A stretch of DNA of 35,157 nucleotides from positions 1-35,157 of the forward strand of contig JACNGQ010000164.1 of NCBI GenBank assembly GCA_014384025.1. Direction: 5' to 3'. A program made the position numbers and the translations under genes. Shown here one piece after another: positions 14,251 through 23,282 of the stretch. This DNA comes from Planctomycetota bacterium (GTDB lineage Bacteria > Planctomycetota > Phycisphaerae > Sedimentisphaerales > Anaerobacaceae). Position 1 is the stretch's first letter, and each line of letters opens with the position of its first letter. Under the pieces are notes generated by a model. It saw nothing but the letters and a program-made list of their open reading frames with translations. It was not told the DNA's origin and searched no databases.

Positions 14251-15339
14251 CTATAGAAACTTTTCACCGCCGTGCTGATTTATTAATTCGAGCAAATCTT
14301 TTAGTTTGTCGGCCTGGTCAATGCGACATACAAGTGTGGCATCGGGACTGTGGACTACTATCATATTCTCTGCGCCGATAGCGGCAATTAGATGTCCCTT
14401 GTCTTCGGTAACAATAATGCTGTTTTTGCAGTCGAGCAGCTCGTTTGTGTCGGATATGACGATGTTATTGTCGGAGTCGGGGCTGATAATATCAGCCAGT
14501 GCCGGGAAAGAGCCCAAATCAAGCCAGCGGCAATCCAGCTTTATAGCATGGACGTTGTCGGCCTTTTCCATTACGGCGAAGTCGATGCTGATTTTGGGTA
14601 GTTTTACGAACCACTCTTTGAGTGTTTGCTGTTGATTCGGAGAGCCCCAATCGGCCTGGATTCTTGCTAAGGGCTCGGTGACCTCGGGCAGAAACTTGTG
14701 CAAATAATCCAAGATTGTTCTGGCTTTCCATACGAACATACCGGAATTCCAGAAGTATTGGCCGGTGTTGATATATTCTTTTGCGGTTTGTTCATCGGGT
14801 TTTTCTTTGAACGCTTCGACGGAATAAATCTTATTTTTACAGCCGGAATACTCGCGGGCGTTATTACAGTTTATGTAACCGAGTCCGGTGCTTGCAAAGG
14901 TCGGCTGGATGCCGAAAGTAATCATATTGGCCGGATTATTATTGACAAAGACAAGAGCATCTTTGATGGCCTGCCGTAGTACATCGGGGGGTTTTATAAT
15001 CTGGTCGGCGGTGACTACAGCAATTGTGGCTTGCGGGTCGTGTTTTGTCAAAACAGTTGAGATAAGCCCGATTGCGCTGGATGTATCGCGGACGGCAGGT
15101 TCAGCTATGACGTTGTCAGGAGGCAATTCCGGAAGGTTTTCATGCACCACATCCACGTAGCCGGCGTTTGTAAGAACGATTATGTTTTTCACATCGAATA
15201 TCGGCGTGAGACGCTCGTAACAACAGCGAAGAAGTGTCTGCCCGTCGATGAGTTTCAAGACCTGTTTGGGACGTTTTTGTCGGCTGAGCGGCCATAGTCT
15301 CTTGCCTGTCCCCCCTGCCATTATCACTGCGTAGTCCAT
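14251..15339 (-). CDS. manC: mannose-1-phosphate guanylyltransferase
   Basis: Nucleotidyltransferase of 362 residues making GDP-mannose from Man-1-P and GTP in the cytoplasm. Seen: the nucleotide loop MAGGTGKRLWPLSRQKRPKQ at the N-terminus, VTADQII, a sugar-site FKEKPD and WNSGMFVW, and IDFAVMEKA, then WLDLGSF. This is the short ManC form without a fused isomerase cupin domain. ATG at 15339 with GAGG 8 nt upstream. It is 37 bp behind pgi, and the pair fits the route Glc-6-P to Fru-6-P to mannose to GDP-mannose; the mannose-6-P isomerase and phosphomannomutase are not in the window. Confidence 0.93.
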   Translation of the reverse strand: MDYAVIMAGGTGKRLWPLSRQKRPKQVLKLIDGQTLLRCCYERLTPIFDVKNIIVLTNAGYVDVVHENLPELPPDNVIAEPAVRDTSSAIGLISTVLTKHDPQATIAVVTADQIIKPPDVLRQAIKDALVFVNNNPANMITFGIQPTFASTGLGYINCNNAREYSGCKNKIYSVEAFKEKPDEQTAKEYINTGQYFWNSGMFVWKARTILDYLHKFLPEVTEPLARIQADWGSPNQQQTLKEWFVKLPKISIDFAVMEKADNVHAIKLDCRWLDLGSFPALADIISPDSDNNIVISDTNELLDCKNSIIVTEDKGHLIAAIGAENMIVVHSPDATLVCRIDQADKLKDLLELINQHGGEKFL

Positions 15340-15376
15340 TGTTAAATCCTCTAATCCATCAAATAATCGTAGAGCA

Positions 15377-16807
15377 TCAGATCAAAAACATCTCATCGAT
15401 TTCAGTCAAAGAATGAATTTTCTTAGCAAATTCTTGATAAGTATAACCGGCTTCATAATCACCCGGCTTGTCCATAAGGGCAAAAGTGGCTTCTTTGCCC
15501 AGCTCAACGGCGGGCTGATCGTAGGGATTGATATTGAACAAGGCGCCGACGAAAGAAGTTGTTACCTCAAATAAGTAAATAAACTGACCGATTGTATAAG
15601 CATTTACTTTATCGAAAATAACCGTCAGGCAGGGACGTTTGTCCGTCAAAAGGGCATACTCAGTCGCCTTCTTTTCGTTGTTGAGCAGTACACTTAAATT
15701 TTTCCCGGCAAGAAAGCCCAGCTCTTCGGCACAATCGGGAGCCGGGCCTGTTTTGATGTCTTTCTCGAAATTGTTGACCTGAAGAAAAGTAAACAGTTTA
15801 TCGTTTGGCCCTTCGCGATATAACTGCACCTGGCTGTGCTGGTCGGTGGCGCCCAGGGCCTTAACCGGTGTGGGGCCTATGTGGACATCATTACCGGCTA
15901 AATCTTTAACTTTGCCGAGACTTTCGGCCCAGAGCTGCCTGTACCAGTCGGACAAGTCTTTCAGGGCATAGCTGTATGGCATCATTACAGATATTTTTTT
16001 GCCGTGATTGTAGAAGTGGTAATTTATGGCGGCATTGATAGCAGCAGGATTTTTGTAAAAATCTTCACATTTGACCCTGGTATCCATATCGCGGGCACCT
16101 TCTAAGAGCAAGTCTATATCAATTCTACACATGGCGGCACTGAATAAGCCGACTGCGCTGAGGACTGTGAATCTTCCACCTACTCCGTCGGGGACTTCGA
16201 GGCATCGCAAATCAGCATCATCGGCAATCTTGCGAAGAGTTCCCTGGCTGGAGTCGGTGGTTGCGACAACCTGGTCTTTCAGACCATCGGGACCAAGCTT
16301 GTCGAGAAGCAGTTGTCGAATAATCATAAACTGAGCTGCGGTTTCAGAGGTCCGGCCGGATTTGCTGATTACATTGAAGATAGTTTTATCGAGCTTGTCT
16401 TGGAGCCAGTCCAGAAACGACACTAATTGAGCAGGATCAACATTATCAAAGACAAATAGACGCGGGCCGGTCCGTTGTTTTTCGTCAAGATTGTACATAT
16501 ATGGATTAAGGGCTGTTTGTAATGCGATGTTGCCAAGAGCTGAGCCGCCAATGCCTAAAACAACGAGATTTTCACATCGAGGCGCTAATTCCTTAACCAG
16601 TTTTTTGACCTGTTGAGAGATATCCGATTTATATGGCAGGTCCCGGTAAGGAGTAGCCCCCCCCTGCCTTTCTATGTTCAACAGCGGAATTAAGGGAGAA
16701 GTTTTTTCTGCGAGGTCTTTTAGCTGCTCAGGTGTGATGCCGTGCTCGCTGCCTATGACGTCAGCCATAACATTGTTGTAGTAGAGTTTAATTTCCCGTT
16801 TCGGCAC
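15377..16807 (-). CDS. pgi: glucose-6-phosphate isomerase
   Basis: SIS-fold isomerase of 476 residues, interconverting glucose-6-P and fructose-6-P. Motifs: VVLGIGGSALGNIAL, NVISKSGRTSETAAQF (phosphate-binding Ser/Thr), GVGGRFTVLSAVGLF, and GATDQHSQVQLYREG with the active-site His. Length fits the shorter bacterial (Firmicutes-like) class, not the 550-residue form. Start is GTG at 16807, with AAGGA about 8 nt upstream. It heads a leftward pgi-manC-ruvX group, 75 bp after the sulfatase gene, so read-through from the glycan cluster is possible; no clear terminator separates them. Confidence 0.95.
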   Translation of the reverse strand: MPKREIKLYYNNVMADVIGSEHGITPEQLKDLAEKTSPLIPLLNIERQGGATPYRDLPYKSDISQQVKKLVKELAPRCENLVVLGIGGSALGNIALQTALNPYMYNLDEKQRTGPRLFVFDNVDPAQLVSFLDWLQDKLDKTIFNVISKSGRTSETAAQFMIIRQLLLDKLGPDGLKDQVVATTDSSQGTLRKIADDADLRCLEVPDGVGGRFTVLSAVGLFSAAMCRIDIDLLLEGARDMDTRVKCEDFYKNPAAINAAINYHFYNHGKKISVMMPYSYALKDLSDWYRQLWAESLGKVKDLAGNDVHIGPTPVKALGATDQHSQVQLYREGPNDKLFTFLQVNNFEKDIKTGPAPDCAEELGFLAGKNLSVLLNNEKKATEYALLTDKRPCLTVIFDKVNAYTIGQFIYLFEVTTSFVGALFNINPYDQPAVELGKEATFALMDKPGDYEAGYTYQEFAKKIHSLTEIDEMFLI

Positions 16808-16882
16808 TGATGTTTTCCTTCCTAAATCGTTTTATGGTTTTCGCGTAAATATATTTTCTTTAAATTTTCAGTTGTTCATTTA

Positions 16883-18289
16883 TTATTTGAATTCATGTCC
16901 TTTGAAAGCTTTGCTTTTATCGATCCAGCCGCCCGGAACGTTCTCGGAGTGGGCCTGCTTCGCGTAGGTTTGCATCTTTGCTAAGATATCCTGGTGCTCG
17001 TCTGCTATATTGTTCTGCTCTGAGATATCTTTTTTTAGGTCGTATAATTCGAATGGTTTGTTTTTGGCAGGCTGAATTGCTTTCCAGTGGCCCATTCGCA
17101 CGGCGGTCTGTTTTCCATATTCCCAGTAGAGGTATTTGTGATTTTCCTGCCTGCGGCCGGCGGCACGCTCGCCCAACAAGGTCGGAATAATTGATATCCC
17201 ATCGATGTTGTCCGGCGGCTCGGTTCCGGCGAGTTCAGCCAGGGTCGGCATTACATCCGGGAAATACCACAAAAGGTCACTTACAACACCGGCTTTAATT
17301 CTGCCCGGCCAACGCACAATCATTGGGATTCGCAGGCCTCCTTCATATAGGTTTCCCTTTTGTCCACGAAAATGCCCGTTGGAATCGAAGAAGTGGTTGA
17401 AGTAGCGTGCACCACCATTGTCGCCGCAGACGAATACAATCGTGTTATCATCAATTTCGAGTTCTTTAAGTAAACCGAAAATCTGTCCGATTTCGCGGTC
17501 AACCATTGCTACCATGGCCGCATATACCTTTGCATCCTCGGGTCTTTTTTGCCCTGTGTTCCAAGGTTTGTCTTTGAATTCAAGCCATGACGGATCATCT
17601 TCAGGGATTCCCCAGCGACCGTGCGGCGGCGTCCATGCACAGTAGCAGAAGAAAGGCCTGTTCTTATTTTCACGAATGAACTTTATGGATTCGTCGAATA
17701 TCAGATATTGCGAGAATTGTTTTCCAGTGTAGAAGTCCCCTGTATTGCCTTCAAGAGGTACTTTTTCACCGCTTCGTATAAGGTAGTTGGGGAAAAATGA
17801 GTGGGCGTGGACCTGGTCATAGTACCCGAAGAAGATATCGAAGCCGTGTTTTTCAGGAACGCCGGTAGTCCCCCGGTCGCCACATCCCCACTTGCCGAAT
17901 CCGCCGGTGGCATAGCCGGCTTTTTTGAGAACCTCGCCAACAGTAACATCCTCGGCTCGCAGCGGCACGCCGCCGGGATTGGTGCGTACAGTCGTATGTC
18001 CTGTATGCTGGCCTGTCATCAATACGCTGCGGGTCGGCGCACATACAGGGGCGCCCGCCAGGGCCTGAGTGAAACGCATACCTTCTGTTGTCATTCGGTC
18101 GATGTTGGGGGTTTTGAGGTATTTATTGCCCATACAGGACAACTCAAAGTAGCCAAGCTCATCCACCATTATATAAATTATATTAGGCTTTTTGTTTTTT
18201 GCGAAGCGCTGTTGTGTCCGGGCGCATCGAGGTGTTGCAAGTGCTGCTGCACCCAAGCCTACAACCTTCAAAAAATCACGACGTTTCAT
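16883..18289 (-). CDS. Tat-exported sulfatase (type I, formylglycine-dependent)
   Basis: Alkaline-phosphatase-fold sulfatase of 468 residues. A twin-arginine leader (MKRRDFLKVVGLGAAAL) directs folded export. The metal site MVDELGYFE follows, and the signature CAPTRSVLMTG places the formylglycine precursor at Cys83. Downstream are GKWGCGD, a TPPHG segment, CGDNGG with the second metal ligands, and GGLRIPMIVRWPG. Start at 18289 has AAGGA 7 nt upstream; the longer frame from 18319 does not. The activating enzyme is not in the window. It is last in the glycan cluster, 52 bp behind the GH2 gene. The substrate is a sulfated sugar, probably on a xylan-like chain (inference). Confidence 0.95.
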   Translation of the reverse strand: MKRRDFLKVVGLGAAALATPRCARTQQRFAKNKKPNIIYIMVDELGYFELSCMGNKYLKTPNIDRMTTEGMRFTQALAGAPVCAPTRSVLMTGQHTGHTTVRTNPGGVPLRAEDVTVGEVLKKAGYATGGFGKWGCGDRGTTGVPEKHGFDIFFGYYDQVHAHSFFPNYLIRSGEKVPLEGNTGDFYTGKQFSQYLIFDESIKFIRENKNRPFFCYCAWTPPHGRWGIPEDDPSWLEFKDKPWNTGQKRPEDAKVYAAMVAMVDREIGQIFGLLKELEIDDNTIVFVCGDNGGARYFNHFFDSNGHFRGQKGNLYEGGLRIPMIVRWPGRIKAGVVSDLLWYFPDVMPTLAELAGTEPPDNIDGISIIPTLLGERAAGRRQENHKYLYWEYGKQTAVRMGHWKAIQPAKNKPFELYDLKKDISEQNNIADEHQDILAKMQTYAKQAHSENVPGGWIDKSKAFKGHEFK

Positions 18290-18341
18290 GGAATTTTCCT
18301 TTACAAAAAAAGCAACCAAAAGTCAACATTCCTGAGAGTAA

Positions 18342-20225
18342 TTAGTCTTCACTTTTTTCTATTGCCGCCGGTGCACCGAAAAACTTTTTCAGACGTTCGG
18401 TATTGAATTTAAGCTCTCGTTCATAGTTATAAATGCCGTTCACCTCCTGCTCTACGTCGGTAAGCTGTGTATAGCAATAGCCGGCAATCATGGGATGGTC
18501 GGTAAGGATGAGAGTCAGCTTGCCAATCAGCTCTTCAACCTCCTCAGCGCTTTTGCCGAATCCCCACATGTTTCTGCTGTTACCGGCTGGTTCCATAGCG
18601 GCATGTTCTTTCGTCCAGAAGGTTCCGCCGTATTCATCCACCGAGTACGGCTGTCCCTCATAAGGAACGGATATCTCAGGGAAGCGAACAAAGACGTTTT
18701 TTCCATCGGGTGCGACTGAAGCATATCGCTCACGGAACGTTTCAGGATTCTGGTCGTAGTCGTGCACGGTGAATATGTCTGTTTCAACATGAACGTATCC
18801 ACTGGCTTCGTTGATTGGACGCGTCGGGTCTAATGCGCGGGTCAGGTCAACTGTTTCTTTTACTGCCCGGCGATGAACCTCCCAACGGGACCTTGCCGCT
18901 CCTGCTGTTTCATTGAAAGGTGTCCAGGCCACGATTGAAGGGTGGTTTAAGTCACGCATGACCACTTCTCGCCATTCTCTCTGGTGGTTGTGAACTCCCT
19001 GCGGGTTGGCGAAGGAATGTGAGCCGCCCCAGTCACAGAACTCGCCCCAGGTTATATATCCGAGACGGTCGGCCCAGTAATGGAACCGTTCCTCGAAAAC
19101 TTTTTGATGGAGACGTGCACCATTAAAGCCTACAGCCAATGAAAGTTCAATATCGGCCTTGAGGGCTTTATCGCTGGGCGCGGTCCAGATGCCGTCGGGA
19201 TAAAATCCCTGGTCGAGAACATGCCGCAAGAAGATGGGCTTGTTATTTAGGTAAAACTTGTTTCCTTCAATGTGGAATTTTCGAAGGCCGGCATAGCTGT
19301 TTACTGTGTCCACGATACGGTTATCCTGAAGAAGCTCGAATCGGAGTTTATAAAGATACGGGTCGTCCGGCCCCCATGGCCTTGGCTTTTCTATATTAAG
19401 AATCACGGAAATGCCGCTGGCTGATTGTGAGCGAACCGAGGTGAGCTTTTTGCCGGTGGCGGAAAGGAGAATGGCTTGAAATTCCATACCGCGGCGGTAG
19501 TTATTAATGACAGGAGTCAGTACAAATCGGCTATTGTCGAGATCGGGTACAATACGAACGGATTCAATGAAACTTTGCGGCCGGGCCTCCAGCCAGACAG
19601 TCTGCCATATCCCTGTAGTTCGCGTATAGACAACGCCGTGCGATTCGAGTCTTCTGCTTTGTTTGCCTGCGGGCTGAACGTCGGAGCGCACATCATCAAG
19701 GGCGCAGACGAAAAGGTCGTTCTCGCCGTTTCGCAGCGCATCGGTAATCTCAAAACAAAATGACGAGCTGCCGCCATAGTGACGACCAACGCCGGTTCCA
19801 TTGACCCAGGCACGGCAGTCATAATCGACCGCACCAAAATGTAAAAAAACTCGTTTGCCGGCCCATTTTTCCGGAACAGTAAATGTGCGATGGTAACAAA
19901 CTTCGTTCATGAAGTTTGTATATCCGATGCCCGATAGCTTGCTCTCCGGGCAGAAAGGAACGATGATTTTTTTATCCAGCCTTGCAGCGTCCTTCGGCCA
20001 GTCTTTCTCATTGCCGGAGAAGCCAAGGTCGATACCGAAATTCCAATGGCCGTTTAGATTAAGCCATGTTTCCCGGTGGAATTGTGGTTTGGGATGTTCG
20101 GGGCGTGGAATTTCTTTCTGTGATTGAGCTGCGACGTTCACCGCTGAAACTGTCAGAAGTGTTAACAGAATTGGCGTTAAGCGAGATGTTTTAACCTTGA
20201 TCTTAAGCACACCTGTACCTTTCAT
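18342..20225 (-). CDS. secreted GH2 glycoside hydrolase
   Basis: Retaining exo-beta-glycosidase of 627 residues. A Sec signal peptide (about residues 1-34) is followed by the GH2 jelly-roll sugar-binding domain (WLNLNGHWNFGID, then RTFTVPEKWAGKRVFLHFGAVDY), an Ig-like domain and the TIM barrel. Candidate acid/base is Glu439 in WTPFNET and the nucleophile Glu531 in VDEYGG. Short for a LacZ enzyme, it is closer to beta-glucuronidase/beta-galactosidase-like family members; specificity cannot be told. Start at 20225 is supported by GGAG 5 nt upstream. It has its own good promoter at 20285-20312 and is followed by the sulfatase, so these two probably form a unit. Confidence 0.93.
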   Translation of the reverse strand: MKGTGVLKIKVKTSRLTPILLTLLTVSAVNVAAQSQKEIPRPEHPKPQFHRETWLNLNGHWNFGIDLGFSGNEKDWPKDAARLDKKIIVPFCPESKLSGIGYTNFMNEVCYHRTFTVPEKWAGKRVFLHFGAVDYDCRAWVNGTGVGRHYGGSSSFCFEITDALRNGENDLFVCALDDVRSDVQPAGKQSRRLESHGVVYTRTTGIWQTVWLEARPQSFIESVRIVPDLDNSRFVLTPVINNYRRGMEFQAILLSATGKKLTSVRSQSASGISVILNIEKPRPWGPDDPYLYKLRFELLQDNRIVDTVNSYAGLRKFHIEGNKFYLNNKPIFLRHVLDQGFYPDGIWTAPSDKALKADIELSLAVGFNGARLHQKVFEERFHYWADRLGYITWGEFCDWGGSHSFANPQGVHNHQREWREVVMRDLNHPSIVAWTPFNETAGAARSRWEVHRRAVKETVDLTRALDPTRPINEASGYVHVETDIFTVHDYDQNPETFRERYASVAPDGKNVFVRFPEISVPYEGQPYSVDEYGGTFWTKEHAAMEPAGNSRNMWGFGKSAEEVEELIGKLTLILTDHPMIAGYCYTQLTDVEQEVNGIYNYERELKFNTERLKKFFGAPAAIEKSED

Positions 20226-20284
20226 AATCTCTCCATTCATCAACCATTCACAAATCTTATATGGAATAAACCGGCTCTGGTGAG

Positions 20285-20312
20285 ATTATAACGTGCTGTA
20301 ATCGATGTGCAA
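20285..20312 (-). promoter_or_regulatory. promoter of the GH2-sulfatase unit
   Basis: TTGCAC, 16-nt spacer, perfect TATAAT on the minus strand, about 60 bp before the GH2 start. An inverted repeat lies just upstream at 20323-20340. Confidence 0.55.
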
Positions 20313-20322
20313 TTAGTTTCCT

Positions 20323-20340
20323 GTTTTGCGTTCAAAACGC
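20323..20340. promoter_or_regulatory. inverted repeat upstream of the GH2 promoter
   Basis: GTTTTG-N4-CAAAAC (20323-20338) overlaps GCGTT-N3-AACGC (20328-20340), giving two alternative palindromes about 10 bp upstream of the -35 box. This is the place for an activator site; it lacks a T-tract, so it is not a good GH10 terminator. Confidence 0.35.
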
Positions 20341-20387
20341 GGCACTTATAAAGTTAACCTGCTCGATTTTTCCTTGATAAGCTTTAA

Positions 20388-21734
20388 TCAAGTCAATCGG
20401 ACGTCTATAGTTTGTATTGCGGTTTTATCGAGCTGGAAGGTGCCGGTTAGTTTTTGGCCGCCGATTTGAGCGGCAACTTCGTATTGCCCATAAAAGCCGC
20501 GGAAATTTGCATTACCTGCTGCTTTGGTTGTTGTTTCGAGCCGGGTCCACCATTTTCCTTTGATGAGCTTTTTTAATTCATTGTAAGCAGGCTTAGGTGT
20601 CATATCGTCTCGAACAAGACCGGCCGGGGCTCGCTGCCAGGCATCCTGGTCGGTGAAGTCCCACCAGGTAATCGCCTCAACGGCAGGATGTGAAAAGAGG
20701 ACACGATAAAACTCAGCAACCTGCTTAGCCTGTCTTTGTTCGCCTTCCGGTGTACTGATCCAACGGAAATTGGGGTCTTTGCGTTCCTTTTGGAGTTCCC
20801 AGCCCTGTGTGCCTGAGACAAGAGTCGTTTCGGTGTAATGAAGCGGTTTTCCAAATTTTGCAAACCGTTCGCAGGTATCCCAAGCTTTCTGCGGGCCCCA
20901 GTAGCCGCTGTGCATATGTGATTGTATGCCCACGACGTCGTAAAGCGGTTGTCCACTGTCATCTACCAATTTTGAAATTACCTTGTCGGCGTAAGATTGG
21001 TCGGTTCGATAGTCGTTGATGAGTAGTGTGGCTTTGGGATTGCCGCTGCGTGCTCTCTTGAATGCCTCAAGAACATAAGCCTCGACACCCATTTTGGTGA
21101 TAGCTTCGGTCAATATCGGGGCTCGCTCCTTACAGCCGGGGCGGTCGTAATGTGTTGCCTCGTTAACTACATCCCAGATGTCGATTTCGTTTTTGAATCG
21201 TTTGGTGCAGCGCTCAATCCGGTTCATCTGCAGCCGCATTGCCTCCTCAGGGTCCTTAGGGAGCCAGCGCGATTGGGCGTAATTCCAGGCCAGCGGATGT
21301 CCCTTGGTTATTATATTTTGGGTCTTGCACCAGCGGACAACTTCCTCGGTCCGTTCATCGTCCGGTTTGCCGCGTTGTCGCTCGTAATTCCACCAGTAGA
21401 AAGGCAATGTAGCAAAATTCAACAACTCAGCGAAATGCTCTGCGTAGGCGGAGTTGTCCTGGGGTGTTCTGCATCTGTTGAGCTTGAATATATTGCAGCC
21501 GAACAAAAACTTGTGCCGAGTTTGTTTTATGCTTATTGATAATCCTGTCTTAAGCGATGTTCCATCAGGGGCAAGAAGTTTCAGGGATGCACTACCCATA
21601 CGATATTTCTCGATGCGCGTATCGGCCTGGTTGAGAATGTGGTCGTTTTGTTCTTCTACCGCGAGTATTGATGCGGGCAAAACCATCGAAGCTGCACTGA
21701 ATCCCGTAGCTTTGAGAAAAGTCCGCCGATTCAT
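20388..21734 (-). CDS. Tat-exported GH10 endo-beta-1,4-xylanase-like enzyme
   Basis: Protein of 448 residues with a twin-arginine leader (MNRRTFLKATGFSAASMVLP). Residues about 40-90 form a small beta-sandwich-like N-terminal part (RIEKYRMG to TRHKFLFGCNIF), seen in many planctomycete GH10 proteins. The GH10 barrel shows HPLAWN, the acid/base Glu192 in WDVVNEATH, HMHSGYWG, the nucleophile Glu302 in HYTETTL, and the closing AITWWDFTD and MTPKPAYNEL. About 60 C-terminal residues form a further beta-rich tail. Start at 21734 with GGGAG 4 nt upstream. It is behind the isomerase-like gene by 75 bp. Endo-cleavage of xylan is the family role; activity on other beta-1,4-glycans is possible. Confidence 0.94.
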   Translation of the reverse strand: MNRRTFLKATGFSAASMVLPASILAVEEQNDHILNQADTRIEKYRMGSASLKLLAPDGTSLKTGLSISIKQTRHKFLFGCNIFKLNRCRTPQDNSAYAEHFAELLNFATLPFYWWNYERQRGKPDDERTEEVVRWCKTQNIITKGHPLAWNYAQSRWLPKDPEEAMRLQMNRIERCTKRFKNEIDIWDVVNEATHYDRPGCKERAPILTEAITKMGVEAYVLEAFKRARSGNPKATLLINDYRTDQSYADKVISKLVDDSGQPLYDVVGIQSHMHSGYWGPQKAWDTCERFAKFGKPLHYTETTLVSGTQGWELQKERKDPNFRWISTPEGEQRQAKQVAEFYRVLFSHPAVEAITWWDFTDQDAWQRAPAGLVRDDMTPKPAYNELKKLIKGKWWTRLETTTKAAGNANFRGFYGQYEVAAQIGGQKLTGTFQLDKTAIQTIDVRLT

Positions 21735-21809
21735 AAATCTCCCTTTCAAAAGAATGTTAACACTTTGCCGCCGAGTATAGAAAATCTTGTGTACCCGTGT
21801 CCCGGTTGC

Positions 21810-23249
21810 TTATACGGCCTCGTTGACCATTTCAATTTCCTTGAATTTGCAGAAGGATCCAAGCTCTTTTGTTATATCTCCATAACAAGTCTGACGATGT
21901 AATCCGTTTGACCAGTTTTTCCATAATTTTTCAGTATCACCATCAACCTTAACCGTAATCTTGGTACGACAACCTCTGTCTATGTCCGGAGCTTCTATGA
22001 TTTGGCCCGTGAAGTAGAGTAAATTGTCAGTACCCACCAGTAATGCCTGAGTAACTTTTTGCCCGATTCGCATAAATACCTGCGGAACGACCCCTTCTGT
22101 TCGCTCCATAACCGTTCGTATTTTGTACGGTTCTGCCATGCCGTTGGGACCATCCATTTTCGTTGTACCGAGACAGTGGGCCAGTATTATGCTGTTTTTG
22201 GATTCATCTACAGTCGGGTCACTTATAAAACCAGGCTTTCCTGTCAGTCCCTGTAATATTATGTGGGTCATAGCACACCGTAAATCCGATTCACAGATAC
22301 CGCCGAATCCTATGTTATTGAGCCTGGTAAAACCAAGACAGGGATAAGCCGGCAGTTTAATGGTTTTGTCCCACATTGTGCCGTAACAATCAATTGTCAT
22401 CACGGTCGCATCTTCTTTATCCAGTATATCTTCAAAAGCCAATGCCAGTTTACAGGATTTGAATATCTCCGCTCTCGAGGGTTCCACAATTTCGGAGGCC
22501 CCGTTTATCCATTGGGCGGTTTCGGTTTTTGTCCTGCTGTCGCTTACGGCGTTATAGGCATCTACGACCTGCTCAAGTCCGATTTGTTTAATCTCTGTGC
22601 CGAATTTGCTTTTCATAGATTCGGCATAGCTCGTAAATGAACGGGTCGTGAGGTTAAGAATCTTAGCTTCTTTTAAATGATGAATAGCACGGAAAGGTCT
22701 TATAGCAACCGCCAACTGACTGTAATCACTTGTGAGCATGCACTCCAGCTTAGCCCCCTGCGGCTGCTTTTGCAGAGAACCGAATCCGGTCCAGCCATGC
22801 CCGGAATACGGAACGGCAAAGAGAACCGTGGGTTTACCTACACTCAGAATTTCGTCTAAAATAGGTCTTACTCCGATATTGAAATGAATCAAGAGGATAC
22901 CGTCCATTTCTTTTAATATGCTCTTGAGAGGCCCAACCTGTTCTGCAGAGGTTATCAGCCTGTCTATAGCAAATTCCACATCGGACAGCTCATCTTTGAG
23001 TTTTTCAAATTCTGATTCGTAGAATCTGATTTCATTCCTGAAATCCAGCCTTGGCTTTGGCCAGAGGCCGTGTGAGGTTCCCATGTAAATCCGTGCAACT
23101 TTGACTTTTGTTCCTCTGCAGCCCGGGCTTATAAGTCTGGAACCTCTTTGGTTTGCACCGAATGCCAAAATCCCCGAACCACCGAGGCAAAGAGAACTTC
23201 CGGCTGCCGCTATTTGCAAAAATGTTCTTCGATTAATTTCATTGTCCAT
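21810..23249 (-). CDS. Tat-exported L-fucose/L-arabinose isomerase-fold protein
   Basis: Protein of 479 residues with a twin-arginine leader (NRRTFLQIAAAGSSLCLGG). The body resembles the FucI/AraA superfamily: an N-terminal Rossmann-like part (KVARIYMGTS, then DGILLIHFN, KPTVLFAVPYSG) and a C-terminal part with CLGFTRLNNIGFGGICESDL and SIILAHCLG. Candidate metal ligands are Glu320, Asp344 and His358; the 24-residue Glu-Asp spacing equals that I recall for E. coli FucI. Start at 23249 has AAGGAGG 5 nt upstream; the longer frame lacks one. A sugar isomerase outside the cytoplasm is odd, so it may bind or modify oligosaccharides instead. Between the DUF5107 and GH10 genes; cotranscription is likely. 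Confidence 0.72.
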   Translation of the reverse strand: MDNEINRRTFLQIAAAGSSLCLGGSGILAFGANQRGSRLISPGCRGTKVKVARIYMGTSHGLWPKPRLDFRNEIRFYESEFEKLKDELSDVEFAIDRLITSAEQVGPLKSILKEMDGILLIHFNIGVRPILDEILSVGKPTVLFAVPYSGHGWTGFGSLQKQPQGAKLECMLTSDYSQLAVAIRPFRAIHHLKEAKILNLTTRSFTSYAESMKSKFGTEIKQIGLEQVVDAYNAVSDSRTKTETAQWINGASEIVEPSRAEIFKSCKLALAFEDILDKEDATVMTIDCYGTMWDKTIKLPAYPCLGFTRLNNIGFGGICESDLRCAMTHIILQGLTGKPGFISDPTVDESKNSIILAHCLGTTKMDGPNGMAEPYKIRTVMERTEGVVPQVFMRIGQKVTQALLVGTDNLLYFTGQIIEAPDIDRGCRTKITVKVDGDTEKLWKNWSNGLHRQTCYGDITKELGSFCKFKEIEMVNEAV

Positions 23250-23282
23250 TGCAACCTCCTTTTTCATAGTTCAGGGCCGTGC

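Noticed and set aside
17801-18406. 201-codon rightward frame opposite the sulfatase
   Set aside because: It is antisense to the conserved sulfatase signature and the Tat leader, has no recognisable motif and no ribosome site.
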